Source: Solea solea (lineage: Eukaryota; Chordata; Actinopteri; Pleuronectiformes; Soleidae). From it: a DNA stretch of 64,000 bases. The notes under the pieces were generated by a model. The model was given only the letters and a program-made list of their open reading frames with translations. It searched no databases and was not told where the DNA came from. The stretch is taken from contig NC_081153.1 in the NCBI RefSeq assembly GCF_958295425.1, forward strand, positions 19,525,172 through 19,589,171, given 5' to 3'. The translations under genes were made by a program, and so were the position numbers. The first letter of the stretch is position 1. Each line of letters opens with the position of its first letter. This document shows, piece after piece, positions 1 to 13,200 of this stretch.

Positions 1-434
1 AACTGCTTTGATTTCTCATTCTTCCTGCCACGCATGTGGCCTTGGGCAAGATACCTACAACTGTCCCCAGCAGTGTAGGAATGAGAGTGTGAAGCAAAAG
101 GTGTGCAATAGAGAAGTGATGTATGAATGTTAGTGAAAATGGTCACTAAGACTTGAAAAGTACTGTATGAAATGCAGTCTATTTACCGTTTTTGGTGTCT
201 TGCTGAACAGATGGGTAATCTTTTAACCTGACTAACTGTTATTAGTAACTCATGGTTATAAAATTTAACTGACTCATTGTGGTTTTTCTGCCAGCATAAC
301 AAACCTGAGGTGAAGGGGGGACACGGGAGACGTGCTATGAGCTTGGCTGTTGAACCCCGTGCATTTTTCTGTCTGAATGTTTCTGTTTCACCTGTCTGTC
401 TGACTGTCCTCTCTCTCTGTCTGTCTGTCTCAGG

Positions 435-1068
435 TAGGGGCGGGGAAAAACATTGATACTTCGATCCATCAAGTTTCAGACGTGGACGATTCCGAATTGA
501 TTCACAAATTTCCAAATTCAGATTATTTTAACGTTAAATAAAGTAAAATAGACGGTCTGACAATGCAGAAGTGCACATGGGACACTTTATGGAGAGCACA
601 TAACAAAGAAGCATGGAGCTGAGATACAGACAGAAGTCACGGGTGAAACAGATTAGGATAGAAATGACATGTGATGCCTGGACATCTGTTGCCACCATAT
701 CGTACGTCACTATAACTGCAAACTTTATCACTGAACAAGAGCAATGAATGAGAGCCACATGGGTGCTAATGATGCTGAGCTGTTAAAACATATTGCACGT
801 TTAGTTGTAGCTTTCCAGTTTACGCATTTCATTTAGTTTAATAAAAGATAATGGGAATGAATAAATTCTTGTTTGTCATTACAACTGCACTGTTAAAAAT
901 ATTAACAATAACAAAAAAATAAGAGTGGTGAGCGATCAGCCAGTCACACAAAGACTTTCAAAAGTCTGATTGAAGGTGCATCAAGATGCATCGATAACTG
1001 TTTCATAATCAAATCGTGGCCCCTGAATCGGAATCAAATCGTGAGGCACCTAAAGATTCCCGACCCTA
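435..1068 (+). mobile_element. Degraded hAT-type transposon with transposase fragment
   Basis: Ends resemble inverted terminal repeats: TAGGGGCGGGGAA at the left, and at the right a sequence whose complement reads TAGGGTCGGGAATC. Between them, 664-747 on the plus strand encodes MTCDAWTSVATISYVTITAN and a stop, closely resembling the DxWTS...SY(V/L)T(I/V)TAHFI block of hAT transposases. The rest of the transposase is missing. Flanking 8-mers (GTCTCAGG / GTTTGGAG) do not match well, so the exact ends are tentative. Confidence 0.6.
664..747 (+). pseudogene. hAT transposase fragment
   Basis: 27-residue remnant containing CDAWTSVATISYVTITANF. The match to the conserved DAWTS segment of hAT transposases is by eye. 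Nothing functional remains; it stops at TGA 745-747. Confidence 0.6.
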
Positions 1069-1363
1069 GTTTGGAGCAAGAGGGGGAGTGTGACCAGGCA
1101 AGGTTAGTGTTAGACAGAAAGGCACTAATGCCTGTGTCTGAGTGTCCGTATCTTCATCAGACGCTTGTAAAAGTAAGTCGTGTCAGCCTGAAGCAGCTAC
1201 AGCTTCTGTCCTGGAGGAAATATCTCCCCTGTGCTTTCTGACCTCGGTCTATACGTGAAGCAAGGAAAAGCTAACACAAGCAAAAGTCTTGTTGTACTGG
1301 CAGCAACAACTATTATCAGCGTCAATTCTAGTGAAATATAAGTAGACTTTTTGAACTTTCTCC

Positions 1364-1561
<198 letters not shown>

Positions 1562-3321
1562 ACAGGCAGCTCACTCCACCCCCTGCACAGACAGAGAGAC
1601 AAACACAGATCTTTCCTCAGGATTGGGAACAGTGAAAATCCCGACTGTCCAGCACCGGTATTGTCAGTGCTTAGTGATACTATGGTATTTAAAAACGTAG
1701 CCTGTTTAATACTTTCGATACACATCCCTAAGTGTGATGTAGCAATAAATAGCATCCAGTGCTCAATTGGCATTTTGGTAAGAGGGCACATGAGAAAAGC
1801 AACAGGGCACATTATTACCTGGTTTAGAAAACCCCCTGCATACATCTGTGTTTATGGAGTTAGTTATGTAAAAGGTATTGGCTTTGAAATGGCTCGTCGC
1901 CATGCGCTGCCTGGAAACGAGAGTCACGACGGGGAAACTTGTGAGAAGGAGATGGGTCTAGTTGCAGGTGCAGTGTGGAGGCTGCAGAAAACCAAGCACC
2001 TTGTGATGATTAATGAGCTTCAGCTCATGCCAGCATTTTTATTTTTTTTTTTTCCCTAACACAGCCCTAATCATGAGTTTAAGCGGCCCACACTCTGAGG
2101 CAGTTTGTGACGATGTCGCCGCAGCCTCACACATTATCTGACTTGCATTCAGACACGTACAAACACACACACACACACATTCAGCCATAAACGTAGTAAT
2201 CGCCTGCTGAATCTCCAGCTGTGAGAGTGATTTAGTTGGGGTTGCTTGTAGACTTGTCTCACCTGCTCATTTTCTGACGCCATTAAGTTGTTTTCGCGCT
2301 GTGTCTGTGTTGGCACTTTTAGCCCATAATTACTGTACAAGTAGCCTTAATTGCCGCAATATCAATAAAATGTATTTGTTCATAATTACCTCTACTAAAG
2401 AGGGTTATGTGTTGGTCCCTTATTATTGTGTGCTAAAGACTTTAATGACATTAGTGGAACGTTATGACATTGTCTAATTTATAATTGATCGTTTTTATGT
2501 GCCGTTTCTGATGCATATTTTTTTCCCTAAACTAAGGCAGGTGACCAGAATCTCAAAAATGCATATTATTGTTTGTTATCCGTCAACTGGGACCATGTCT
2601 TTGCAGATATAAGCCGTAATGGCAGCTGTTACCTACTTCTGTCTTCTCGAGTCTTTACCACATGGTGGGCTGTGGGTAAAAGCCTCTTGTAGTGTCTGAG
2701 TCTGGGGTTTGTTGCTGAGCACTTGACTGTACTTTTGTGCCTGTAGACGCTGTCATTTTTTTAACATGATTTTTGCATTGGTGTCAAAAGAGAGTAGTGT
2801 CTGTTGCGGGGGCCAGATGAATAGAAGTGCTACGTAAATGCAAATTCACCACATCAGCATAGTGAGACTTCTCCACCCACTGTTGCTGCATCACATCTGC
2901 TATGCATGTAAATGGCTCTTTAGTGTTTGGTAGCATCATAGGTTACTCAGTAGATGGGTCTCCTTCACACCTTTTTAAACGCATATTTTTGGTTTGTGCA
3001 TGAAAAGACCTGAATGGAAACCCACAAAAGTGTCTTGAAATGTTGCTTTAGCGTATGAAACGTTTGAGGGAGAGAGAGAAAAGGTGGCGCACTGATAAAA
3101 GGTGAATTTGAATTAGTTCAATGGAAGCCAATGTTATGAATAAAGGATGACATTTAGATATCACGTGACTCTGCAATTCACTGTACTGGGAAAAATAGCA
3201 GAAAGAGTCGATGAGAGGATGTAGGTATGGACTGATGAGAAATCCACTGAGTTTTCTTTTGTAGAATTTGAGAAAATTGGTGAACATTTGCGATCCATTT
3301 TAATGGTAAACCTAATTATTG

Positions 3322-3654
3322 TAGGAGTGGGAATTGCCAGAGACACCACGATATGGGGTTATGTTTAAGTTACAATATATTATCACAATTCGTAACCCTT
3401 TGAACGTGGATGGAGCATCTCTTAACGTAGCTTTCTCCACTAATTATTCCGCTGTAATCTCCCTCTTCTTCAGCCAGGTAACTGCAAAAATCTCCCTCAT
3501 TCATTTGAGCAGTGCCGCTGCAAGGAGACATCAAGTAGTGACGCCTGGCAAGTGGAAATGGCATTAAAATATCGATGTTTGCACCGGTGTATTGATCAGA
3601 TTGCACATGGAAGGACGACGATATATTACCAAATAATATTTTGACCCACCTCTA
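3322..3654. mobile_element. Non-autonomous DNA element with TAGRRGTGGG ends
   Basis: Left end TAGGAGTGGGAATTGCC, right end complement TAGAGGTGGGTCAAAAT. The interior has the ACGATAT / ATATTATCAC / CGATATATTACC words typical of a common teleost non-autonomous element. No coding remnant or clear target duplication was seen. Confidence 0.5.
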
Positions 3655-4552
3655 CTTGATGTCTCAAAAGCTATAATATATCGCCACGCAAAATGGCACG
3701 ATACTTCACTAAATTGATTTGTTTTGTAATTGACAGTATTAAATAGAAGCTAATTAGTCACATGGCTGTTTGACACAACCGGAACAGCTATCTATCTGGT
3801 ACCAAACTGCTCTGCTGTGCTCCGTTTTCCTCCGCTTCAGGTGTCTTGTGTGGAGTGTGTGGATCTCTGAACATACCATAAAGTATCCCACATTAATGAA
3901 ACTGTGTAGTGAAGAATACCTCAGAAAATGTACTAAACGCTTGCTTCATCCTCTTTGGCAGAAGTCCTTTCAACACTGTCAGCTCTTTCGTTCTGCTTCT
4001 TGACAGTGCTCCAACCCCCTCAGCTTACCACAGCTACAGTGTGAATCCAGGCCTGTTTGCAGTGATGCTCCTTGTATTTATTTTTGTGTTCTTGGGGTGT
4101 GTTAACCCCCCCCCCCCCATTTTTTTCAGAGCAGCTTGCTAAAAGACGGGTCTGATGTTCAAACACCAGACCCATTTATGTGTCTTTGTCATCTCAGCAC
4201 AAGTAAGCAAGTGGTTGCAGTCGGAATAATCTTGACTATAAAGGGCTTTGTTCTGAAAAAATGTCACAATATGTGTTGGAGTTGTTGGCTCGAGCACAGA
4301 AGCGCACACGGAGAATAGAGGCGTTATCTTCCATATTCTCACACGGCGAAGTCTGTGCAGCATACCTGCTCATCCTGTCTTGTGTAAACGTGGAAAAAAG
4401 ATAACCCATTCTTCTCTAAAGATTTGTTTTTCTCTATCAATAGCTACACTAAAGTATGTTCTATAAATGGAAATAGGTATTCCTTTCTCTGCGTGGGTGT
4501 TATTTTACGATGTACTCAGCCGTTCCTGCTCTTTTCTCTTCTGTTGTCTCAG

Positions 4553-4661
4553 GTTCAACTACAGGTCAACACACCATCTCACCACAAATGGCTTCTACGA
4601 GTTCCTCAACTGGTTCGACGAGAGGGCCTGGTACCCCTTGGGTCGGATCGTCGGTGGCACA
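4553..4661 (+). CDS. stt3b: STT3B exon 2
   Basis: Begins after ...ctcag and supplies the last base of a Trp codon, then FNYRSTHHL...[24 protein letters not shown]. This is the first luminal loop just after the FDPW motif whose Asp is catalytic; that Asp is encoded by the unseen exon 1. Donor is gtaagt at 4662. 36 full codons. Confidence 0.96.
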
Positions 4662-7168
4662 GTAAGTTTTTAACGCAGTCACTGTAATTTTTATTGTTCG
4701 TCATTTCCACGGTGTCTTAAGTGAGATGCAGATTCCGTCACAGAGATTAAGAAAATAAATGAGAATAAGAATGCGTTGGAGTTTTCTTCAGTTAGAATAG
4801 GCTGAAATTGGGCACCAGGGTGGTGGTTTGCACTTTAAAAAAAGCAGGGGAAAAGTGCACTGCAGTGCTCGTCCTGTCCCTGAAGGCTTATGCAAAGGAG
4901 CTGGAAATGAGGCTGCTGCCGACTGATGAGGAGCAGTGCAGCTTCCTGGACAGTGTCTCTCTCGGTGTCTTGTATGGGAGCATGTTATGAGAAGGAGGCC
5001 ACTGATATAAAACTTGTTTGCCACAGTGTGTGCTGTATATGCTCACATTTACAAGTCAAATATAATTCCACCCTCATCAAGGTTTTTTCTGATTTTTTTC
5101 TTATGAGGCAGCGCTCTAACACAGAGTTCCCAATTTGATCATCTCAAAATTGCATTGCTAATGTCTTCTGATGGTGTACAGCTGTTGTCTTAATCAGTGT
5201 GTCACCTGGAGTGTGAAGTGGTTAGTTTTGCATCATAATATAAAGTGTTTGGGCTGAATATGAACCATTCCTGACAAGTAAACGAGAAAGAAAAAAGGCT
5301 ACTTGGGCCAAATTTGGAGTCTGATCAGGAAGCCTCCCTACATGTCCCTGTAGACAGAGTCATAATGACTCAGAACAGGCTGCAGGGATTACACACTGTC
5401 ATGGGAATGCTTTGGGGTTCCTCAGGAGGCGCATGCTGGAAGAAAAAGAATGTCAAAAGTACAAGCACAAAAAGGGGTGGATGGGAAAAGTTTTATATGA
5501 ATATCCAAAGCAAGAATTCAAAACTGTAGTCTCATTTCCATGTGATGCTAGAGCAGCTTTATATAACACTATTATACCAACTGCTGCAACCAGTCCATCA
5601 GTAAGTATAGTCAGGCATTAAATGATGCTTTGATTTGCACTTTATATCCTATTAAGATGCTTATGCCTGTCATTACCCCCCCAAATACAACCATGCAGAC
5701 AGTTGTCTAGCCAGGTGTTAATTAAGTATGCTCATGGAAAACCGTTTGGTGCTGAGGTAATATTTCCTAACACAGAAAGTATTTGTGCTGCAGTTCCTTT
5801 TTTCCATGTATAAGAGGACGTCACACAGATCCAAGCCAGAATCTAAGTATGTACATTGTTGTTGTATTAATGTCCTCATCCATGATTAATGTAAAGTAGA
5901 TTTTCAGTCTGTTGTTATATAGGTGTGTGGGCTGGGAGTTATCTGGGGTTATGCAGTGCACTGATACCATTTCTCTTGGCTGCCTGTCTTGGTGTCCCTG
6001 TTTACCTGCAGCTACTACCTCTATTGTGAAACATTGACTTGTTTCTGGAAAAAAAACAACAAACCAATGGGTTGATTTCCTGCACTTTATCTCCCGTTTC
6101 CCTCCCTCCCTCCCCCCCTGTGTTCATGTCTACCCCCAGCCTCATCTTCTCAGCGCTGCCTCTTGTGAACAGTGAGGTCTGTGTGAGTACCTCTGGCCTA
6201 TCCATCTCCCTCTCCTCTTTAACAGCTCCACCTGCCTTCTTTTCTCTTAACCAAGTTTCATGGACCCACTAGAGTTGCACTCTGTGCTGTAATTGCACCA
6301 GCTAATGGAGCGTCAGGACCACATAATCCCAGCCCTTGGTGTCAGATAAATGCAGAAATGTCTCCCAACGTGTTTCATTATTGGGTCCATCAGAGAAAGC
6401 GCAGCGCCAGGCGTTGCCTGTAACACAACTCTTTCTTTTCACTCTTCCTTTCTTCTTATTTTCGTGTTGCGTATGCTCAGTCCTTCAGGGTGATATGAAA
6501 TCTCTTCTCTATAGCTGGGACAGGAAGGCATGTTAATGCTGTGCATTGCTTTCAGATACAGTTATCATTCCAGCACCAAGCAGATGGTGCTCAGCCTAAG
6601 CTGCAGCTATACTCCACATGCTGATGTTAGAATAAAGTATTCACTACGGAACAGGAAACCCAAGGCATTTGAATCCAAAACCCGTCCATCAGCATTCATC
6701 CGTCATAAGCAATTACCATCAGCTACTGGTAATTGCATATGACAGGCCTGGCTTATAATAATGGATGTGCTGGTCCTGTTACAGTACATTGATACTTGAG
6801 TTAACCTTGTACCCACAGGGTGGAAGCTGAGCCTCATGATTATACTGGTAATCTGAATTGGAAGGCACACACTTCTTAGTTAATTTTCATGACATTTGCA
6901 AGATTCCTGGGCTGCACAGTGCATTGTTGTCTGCATGCAAATAAGTAACCACAGCCCACTTCCTTTCTCTGTTGACTAGAGTTGTCACGATACCAAAATG
7001 AGTAACCACGATACTATACCAGGCAAAGTATCACGGTTCTGGGTAGTAGCGTGATACTGCAGCCTTTTTTGATTATTATTATTTTTATGAACTGCAATGT
7101 ATTTGTACAAGTTATAAATACTTATTAATTACTTATAATGTTGTTTGGAGCATGATAAACATATAACA

Positions 7169-7257
<89 letters not shown>

Positions 7258-10200
7258 CCTCGTTTAAAGCCAAAATAGTTCCAAACACGACTTTTGAAGT
7301 TTGTTTTTTTTTTAGCAAACTTAGCAGTGCCACTGACGACGCCACCGCGGCAGACTCACCGCTCGGGCCCGGTGCTTCTGCCATGGTGAGTGTGTTGTCT
7401 CGTGTTTGTGACTGTAAGCCGTGCACGCGTCTGGGCGAGATGTTGTTTGTTTTGAAACAAATTTCTATCGAAGCGGAGCTGTCTTCATGGAGTTCGGTCT
7501 TGCCAGCAGAAACACACGAACAGCCAATCGGCTAACAGATGAGAGGACCCAGCGTGCGGAAACAGCCTATCATATCCCCGGTTGTCACCAGTAACAAGCA
7601 AACAGCCAATCATTCAGCAGTTGTGTAGTTCGGTTGCAGTAGTTACAATGTGGGTTTGTTTACAAGGGAGTAGCATGCAGTGAAAAGCCGGGAGGAGAGT
7701 AGAGGCGGCCGCAATATAGCAAAAACTGGCACCGGTAGTATAGTAATCCACGGTAGTACCGTCGTGTAGAATTCTAGTATAGTAGGAACCGTTACGATTT
7801 GGCACCGCGGGGTACCATGGGTATTGTGCAACTCTACTGTTGATTTGTATTGACATTTCATAAATGAATATGTTAAAAAAAAAAAAAAGTATAATAAATA
7901 CAAACAACTCCAGGATAAATCACTCGTAGTTTATTTAAGGCACGTGGCAATGGCCTGCACAGATATTCTGTAAGGTCATCATGAAGATTCTCAGTCAGAG
8001 GTGAATAATCTTTAGGAATCCAGTTGCCTACTTAAATATCTCCAAACTCAAATTTCATTTTAATTAAAAGTAATTACATCTTCCAGTTTCCATTACTTGA
8101 AATGTTTTAATTTGCTCAGCAGACTCCCCTCAAGCTGAGACCGATATCAGCAGAGAACATATGTGAGGCTCGTGCTCGCAAGAATTAGTAAGAAAAAAAG
8201 ATTCTTATTCAACAGTTTGGTATTCAAGTCCGTCTACCTTTACGTAGATGGGGTGTGAGCTGTGAACGATGGCCGCGTCAGTGAGATGTGCACCGTGCCG
8301 CTGTAGCAGTGTAGCGGCAACGAGCGATGACATTGAACGCGACACAACAGACAACAATGGAGCTCTTTTTTCCCTGCTTGCTTTGCGGTTGTTTGTTGTT
8401 GATGACAATAGGCTGTGGACGTCCAGCTCCACCCTGACCTTAGCGTATCATTTTACTCATGTACCCCCAAGGGAAGAGTTCCAAAAAAACAAATACATAC
8501 TGCAGTGGACCAAACCAAACCGTTCCACTCGATGCAAACGACTTTAGTCTGCTGTTGTGTGAGTGTTGATCTGCATTGTTTTTAATCATATCTATGGAGG
8601 TATGGATGCTTTTTTTTTTTTAAATACTTTTCTCTGATTAAACATAATGATCATGTGTGTAAAATACTGAAAATCAGCTTTTATCTTGGGCAGTTTAAAA
8701 AAAATTCAAGATCAATAACTTGTTAAAACAAAGCCAATTTAAAGAAGTCAAATTACCCATTCATTTGATTTCTGATGCCCTTGATGTAGAAGTGAAATGT
8801 TAAGCAGTTGGGAGCATGAGCAGAGTGAATTCAGGAGGTATCATTTGTGGAGTGATTCTCCTGTCCCCGGGGCATGTCTCAGGATATCAGTATGCATTTA
8901 CAAAATACTTATGGAGGTCATGTTGTCCTTGCAACATGTACTTTTATTTGGATGGACGTGTCCACACTAGTGCCAATTATTCTGCACCTCTTTTATTTGC
9001 CATTTAACAAATGTCCCTCTGCATGCTAATGGATGACACTGTTGAGATATGTTGAACACAAATGAGACACCGACATACGCCGTCGTTAGATGATATTCGA
9101 CATCTTCCCGTCGATATAGACAACGAGAGGACGACAGTGAATAGTGAAGTCAAGTGCCGTGTAAAGATAATTTTTATCTTTGCCATAGATCTCCACCGTT
9201 GTTTAAAACCCATCGTTGTAATGGCTGATCCTTTTTTTACCACGGCTATTAACATTCTTAACTCATTTGTGTCTGTCCCCAGTGCAACAGTGTGGCTGCT
9301 GTAAATACTCTTCAATAAAATAACAAAAACTATTTGCTCCTGTTTGAGTTGAGCTGCTGCTGTTCTTTATATTTGTGACCTTTTCTAAGGGTAATTGGCC
9401 AGATTTCAGTCCCGGTCTGGCCCCTCCGACAAACGTGGGTGCCTTCCAATTTTAGGCTGATTTGAACAGATTATCTGGCCAAATTGTCCTGTGGTCAAAG
9501 TATCAAGCATGTTAGATATTTACGACTGGACAATAAGAGCGAGTTGACCGCGAAACAAATGTTGCGTACTTTTGTTTAGAACTGTAGCTTTGAAGGTGAT
9601 TCCATCTTCTCAGCCATGACTTCATCCACAATTTTGTGGATGAAGTCACAAAAAAAGAATCCCAAATACTTGGAATCTCCCTGAAATTGTTGTGGTCCTA
9701 CGTCTTGAAATTGCAGTAGACTGTGTTGCATTGTTCAGCCCTATTAAGCCGATTGGTACAGAACAGGTTAGAAAGTCAAACGCATTTATGGAAGAACTTA
9801 TGTTCATGTTGGTCCTTCATGACAAAGTATTGAATCTTCTTGAAGGGGTTGGATGCGTTGTAGCTGACAGCTGAAGTGTAGTGCCAGATGGCAAGGCACT
9901 TTCTGCTTTGTGGATTTCGATAACAGGTGGGTGGGGTCAGTCTTTTGGTCATACTTACGCAAACAAATTCATATAACATGCAAATCTATGCAAAAAACAC
10001 TGAGCTCCAGGAAGTTGATGGAGCCACATCATCTTCAGGTCCAATGTGGATGTGACTGACATGAAGCCACAATAATCTGATGTCTTGCTCAGATGCACCA
10101 CAGTCGCCACTCTCACAGTCTTTTACTGTGTAGGCTAATTGTCATAGTCACACTTGTATGCATGACAGAGCTGCAGCAGATTCTAAGCACAAACTGGCTC

Positions 10201-13200
10201 TGGGGAAGAAGGACATTTAGCTCACTCCCACACGGCATTTGAAATCATAAAATGAACCTGTGAAGGGTCTTACTTGCATCAGGCTTGTGCTTTTAAAGCC
10301 TGAAGTGGCGAGGACAAGCACCGGGTTCGTCTCAGATTGGCACAGTCTGTTCCACTACCCATAATGCTGTTGTAATCCACAGCATTTATTTGGAAAACTT
10401 GGGAAAGGAGAAATAATTACAAGCTCCACTTGTCTTTGTTTGTTTACTGAGCTTGACATTTTAGCGGTGCCAGTCTCCACTCTCATGCTGAGTGGTGGTC
10501 TGTGACCCCTTCAAACTCCAGGTGGAATTCATAAAACCACCTTTGATCTAAGGGCGGTGATCAAGACTCATCTGTTGCACTCGACCTTTTACCCACCTGT
10601 ATTGTGTTTAACACACCCCGTCTCCTCCTTTGACCTTTAAAAGTCAATTCTCTAACTCTCTGCCTTTATCTTTCATCATCTCTCCTCTACTGTCTGTCTC
10701 TGCCTTTCCCCGTGTCCCTCTGTCCTTCCTCATGCCCTCATCCTTTCACCCACCTTTCTTTTTTATATTCAAAATCAGTCCGATAATGCTGACAGTCCTC
10801 ATTAATTGTGTATGACGGCATTAAGTCTCTAAGCACTTGGATGGGTCACACCGTTTAAAAGACAGACGAGCCAATGTCAGTTAATGTCTGGACCAGTCCA
10901 GCTGCTCTCTCCCTTTTTATTTTCCTCCCACCCTCCATTCCCCGGAGAACTACTGTCAGTTGCTCGCCCTCGCGAGCCAAAGATAAGGAATGAGAGGTTC
11001 TCTAATGTGACAGTCCATAACAGAACGCTGCCATAACCACTCTTTGTTGTCATCCGGACAATAAGCCAAGAGCATTTCTGCTAACAGCCTTTGTCAGCTC
11101 TCGTTGATAATATTTTCATGATGAATACGCAATGTTTAGCTTTCTCGAATGCCAATTTAGGGACTAGTGTTGAATTAATAAATGATGCCCATGGATTTAT
11201 CTTATGATGAATCATGACTCCTAAGATCTCCATCACCTCTAGAAGAATTAGGGGGCCTTGGTCCCACCACAGAGTTCAGAGTGGCTAATAATTACACGAG
11301 TACTTTTCTAAATGGCAGGATACTGCTCCATTAGACCGAGTCCAATCCTCAGAGCCAACAGGCAAGACGTGGTTGATTTTCATTGAAGAAGATTGGCTGA
11401 TGAAGTTTAGGTCTCGTAGGCACCGGCTAATTAGAGATGAGGAAACCTGACTTTATTAGTGCATGGATCGAGGCTACAGCGAACCTAACATCAGGGACCT
11501 CACTCTCGCACCTTAAACATAGCCTAGCCTTTCACTTGAGTCAGCCTGTGTAGAGCACCAGACCCTAATTGGATCTGCTCTCATGTTCAGACGAGACAGG
11601 GCTAAGAGCTGAGGCTTAAATTATTCTCAACTTTGTGTTGGAAAACAACACTCATGACAACAGTTTTTGATAACCCATTTACACCATCAAAAAAAAAAAA
11701 AAAATGCTGGTTTCTTTTTTTCCTCTTTTTGTTTTCGGGTTGTCTGAACGCAGACTCGGGCGGATTTGAAAGCGTATGAAGATCAATAGTCAAGGTTACC
11801 ATCACCTCACAGAACACACACTGTTCATCGTTTCTTCCAAGGATGTTTTGTTTTTGCCCATTTCTGTCTGTGTCTGCTTTTCTGTCTGTGAGCAGCATGA
11901 GTCAAAAAAGTAAAGAATGGATTATGATGAAATGTTCTGGCGGTGTTGATTATAGCCCAAGGAAGAAATGATTATATTTTAGAGGTGATATGAAACCTGT
12001 GGGGCTCCGGCTGTCCAAGTGTAGCAGTCGACCAATATTGTTTTTTTCTGTGGCTGATGTTGATTTTTAGAAATCAGGTCAGTCGATGGCTGACAATTGG
12101 CCCATATATTTAGCCAATTTTCATGTTTTCCTCCATCTGATAAAATATATCTGTTGAATGATAACAAACAACAAAACAAATTCTAAGCTTCATTTGCCAG
12201 TGAGTGAGCAACACTAATGCTCCGTCTCTCCAACTGACATTTTCTGTCTGCACTGCAGTGCAATTATACGCAATAGTTTCAATAAAAATATTAAATGCAT
12301 AAAACAGGTCATCAAAAACTGAAGAAAATTCACTTTTGGACGGACAAAATAAAGCTTTAGTGTCTTAGTATTAGAAGAAAAATATGTTATTTGTAATAAT
12401 TGTCCAATGAATGCATCATAATGGGACCTTGCCGATGATCCGAGTTCTGTGTTTGCCTAATTATAACAAAATGCAAAAATACCTGTCTCAGTCTCAAAGT
12501 TTTCGCTCCATACTGTTTATCACATAGCTCTGCACAGAGATGGATGTAACTGCAGTCGAGTTTGGTTGGCAGAAGCTGTGAGGTGGTAATTCTGGTTCCC
12601 TCATGCTGAATTTCATGATGCCCTGTCTCCTTCACTCACCCACCACTGCTCTTGTGTGACACTCAGTCTCACCTACTTTCTGTTTCTCCTCTCACAACCC
12701 ACTCTCTCTCTCTCTCTCTCTCTCTCCCTCCTCCAGGTCTATCCAGGGTTAATGGTGACTGCGGGCCTCATCCACTACATGCTTAACCTGCTCCACATCA
12801 CCGTCCACATCCGGGACGTGTGTGTCTTTCTGGCGCCCGTGTTCAGCGGTTTGACCGCCATCTCCACCTTCCTGCTGACCCGGGAGTTGTGGAACCAGGG
12901 CGCAGGGCTGCTGGCGGCCTGCTTCATCGCCATTGTCCCTGGCTACATCTCCCGTTCTGTGGCTGGCTCTTTTGACAATGAGGGCATCGCGATCTTTGCT
13001 CTGCAGTTCACCTACTACCTCTGGGTACGTGCACTTCCTCCAGAATCCTTTATAGATGGTTTTAGATGAAGATGTTCACCTGTGATTGTACGATTATTCT
13101 GAAGTAATTTATTGATTTAACAATTCAGTATTTATATTGAAAGTGACCTGCTCACTGAGGTGTAAAATCAGTTTTAGGTCAAGTTCTTCGCTTCAGCCAG

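Larger units (their letters stand above)
6977..7836 (-). mobile_element. hAT-type element, 860 bp, with BED-finger remnant
   Basis: Left end TAGAGTTGTCACGATACC; complement of the right end TAGAGTTGCACAATACC. Flanked by 8-bp near-identical direct repeats, CTGTTGAC (6969-6976) and CTGTTGAT (7837-7844), the target-duplication length of hAT transposons. The minus strand keeps the start of a BED-finger-type coding region. An 82-bp TA tract (7175-7256) sits where the coding remnant stops. Confidence 0.8.
4662..12736 (+). other. STT3B intron 2
   Basis: 8.1-kb intron. Contains a hAT element with TA microsatellite (6977-7836), a complex-sequence block rich in TAAT cores (about 10850-11560) and a degraded repeat with CCAATATTG words (about 12010-12260). 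It ends in a CT repeat that serves as the polypyrimidine tract. No additional exon was recognised. Confidence 0.9.
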
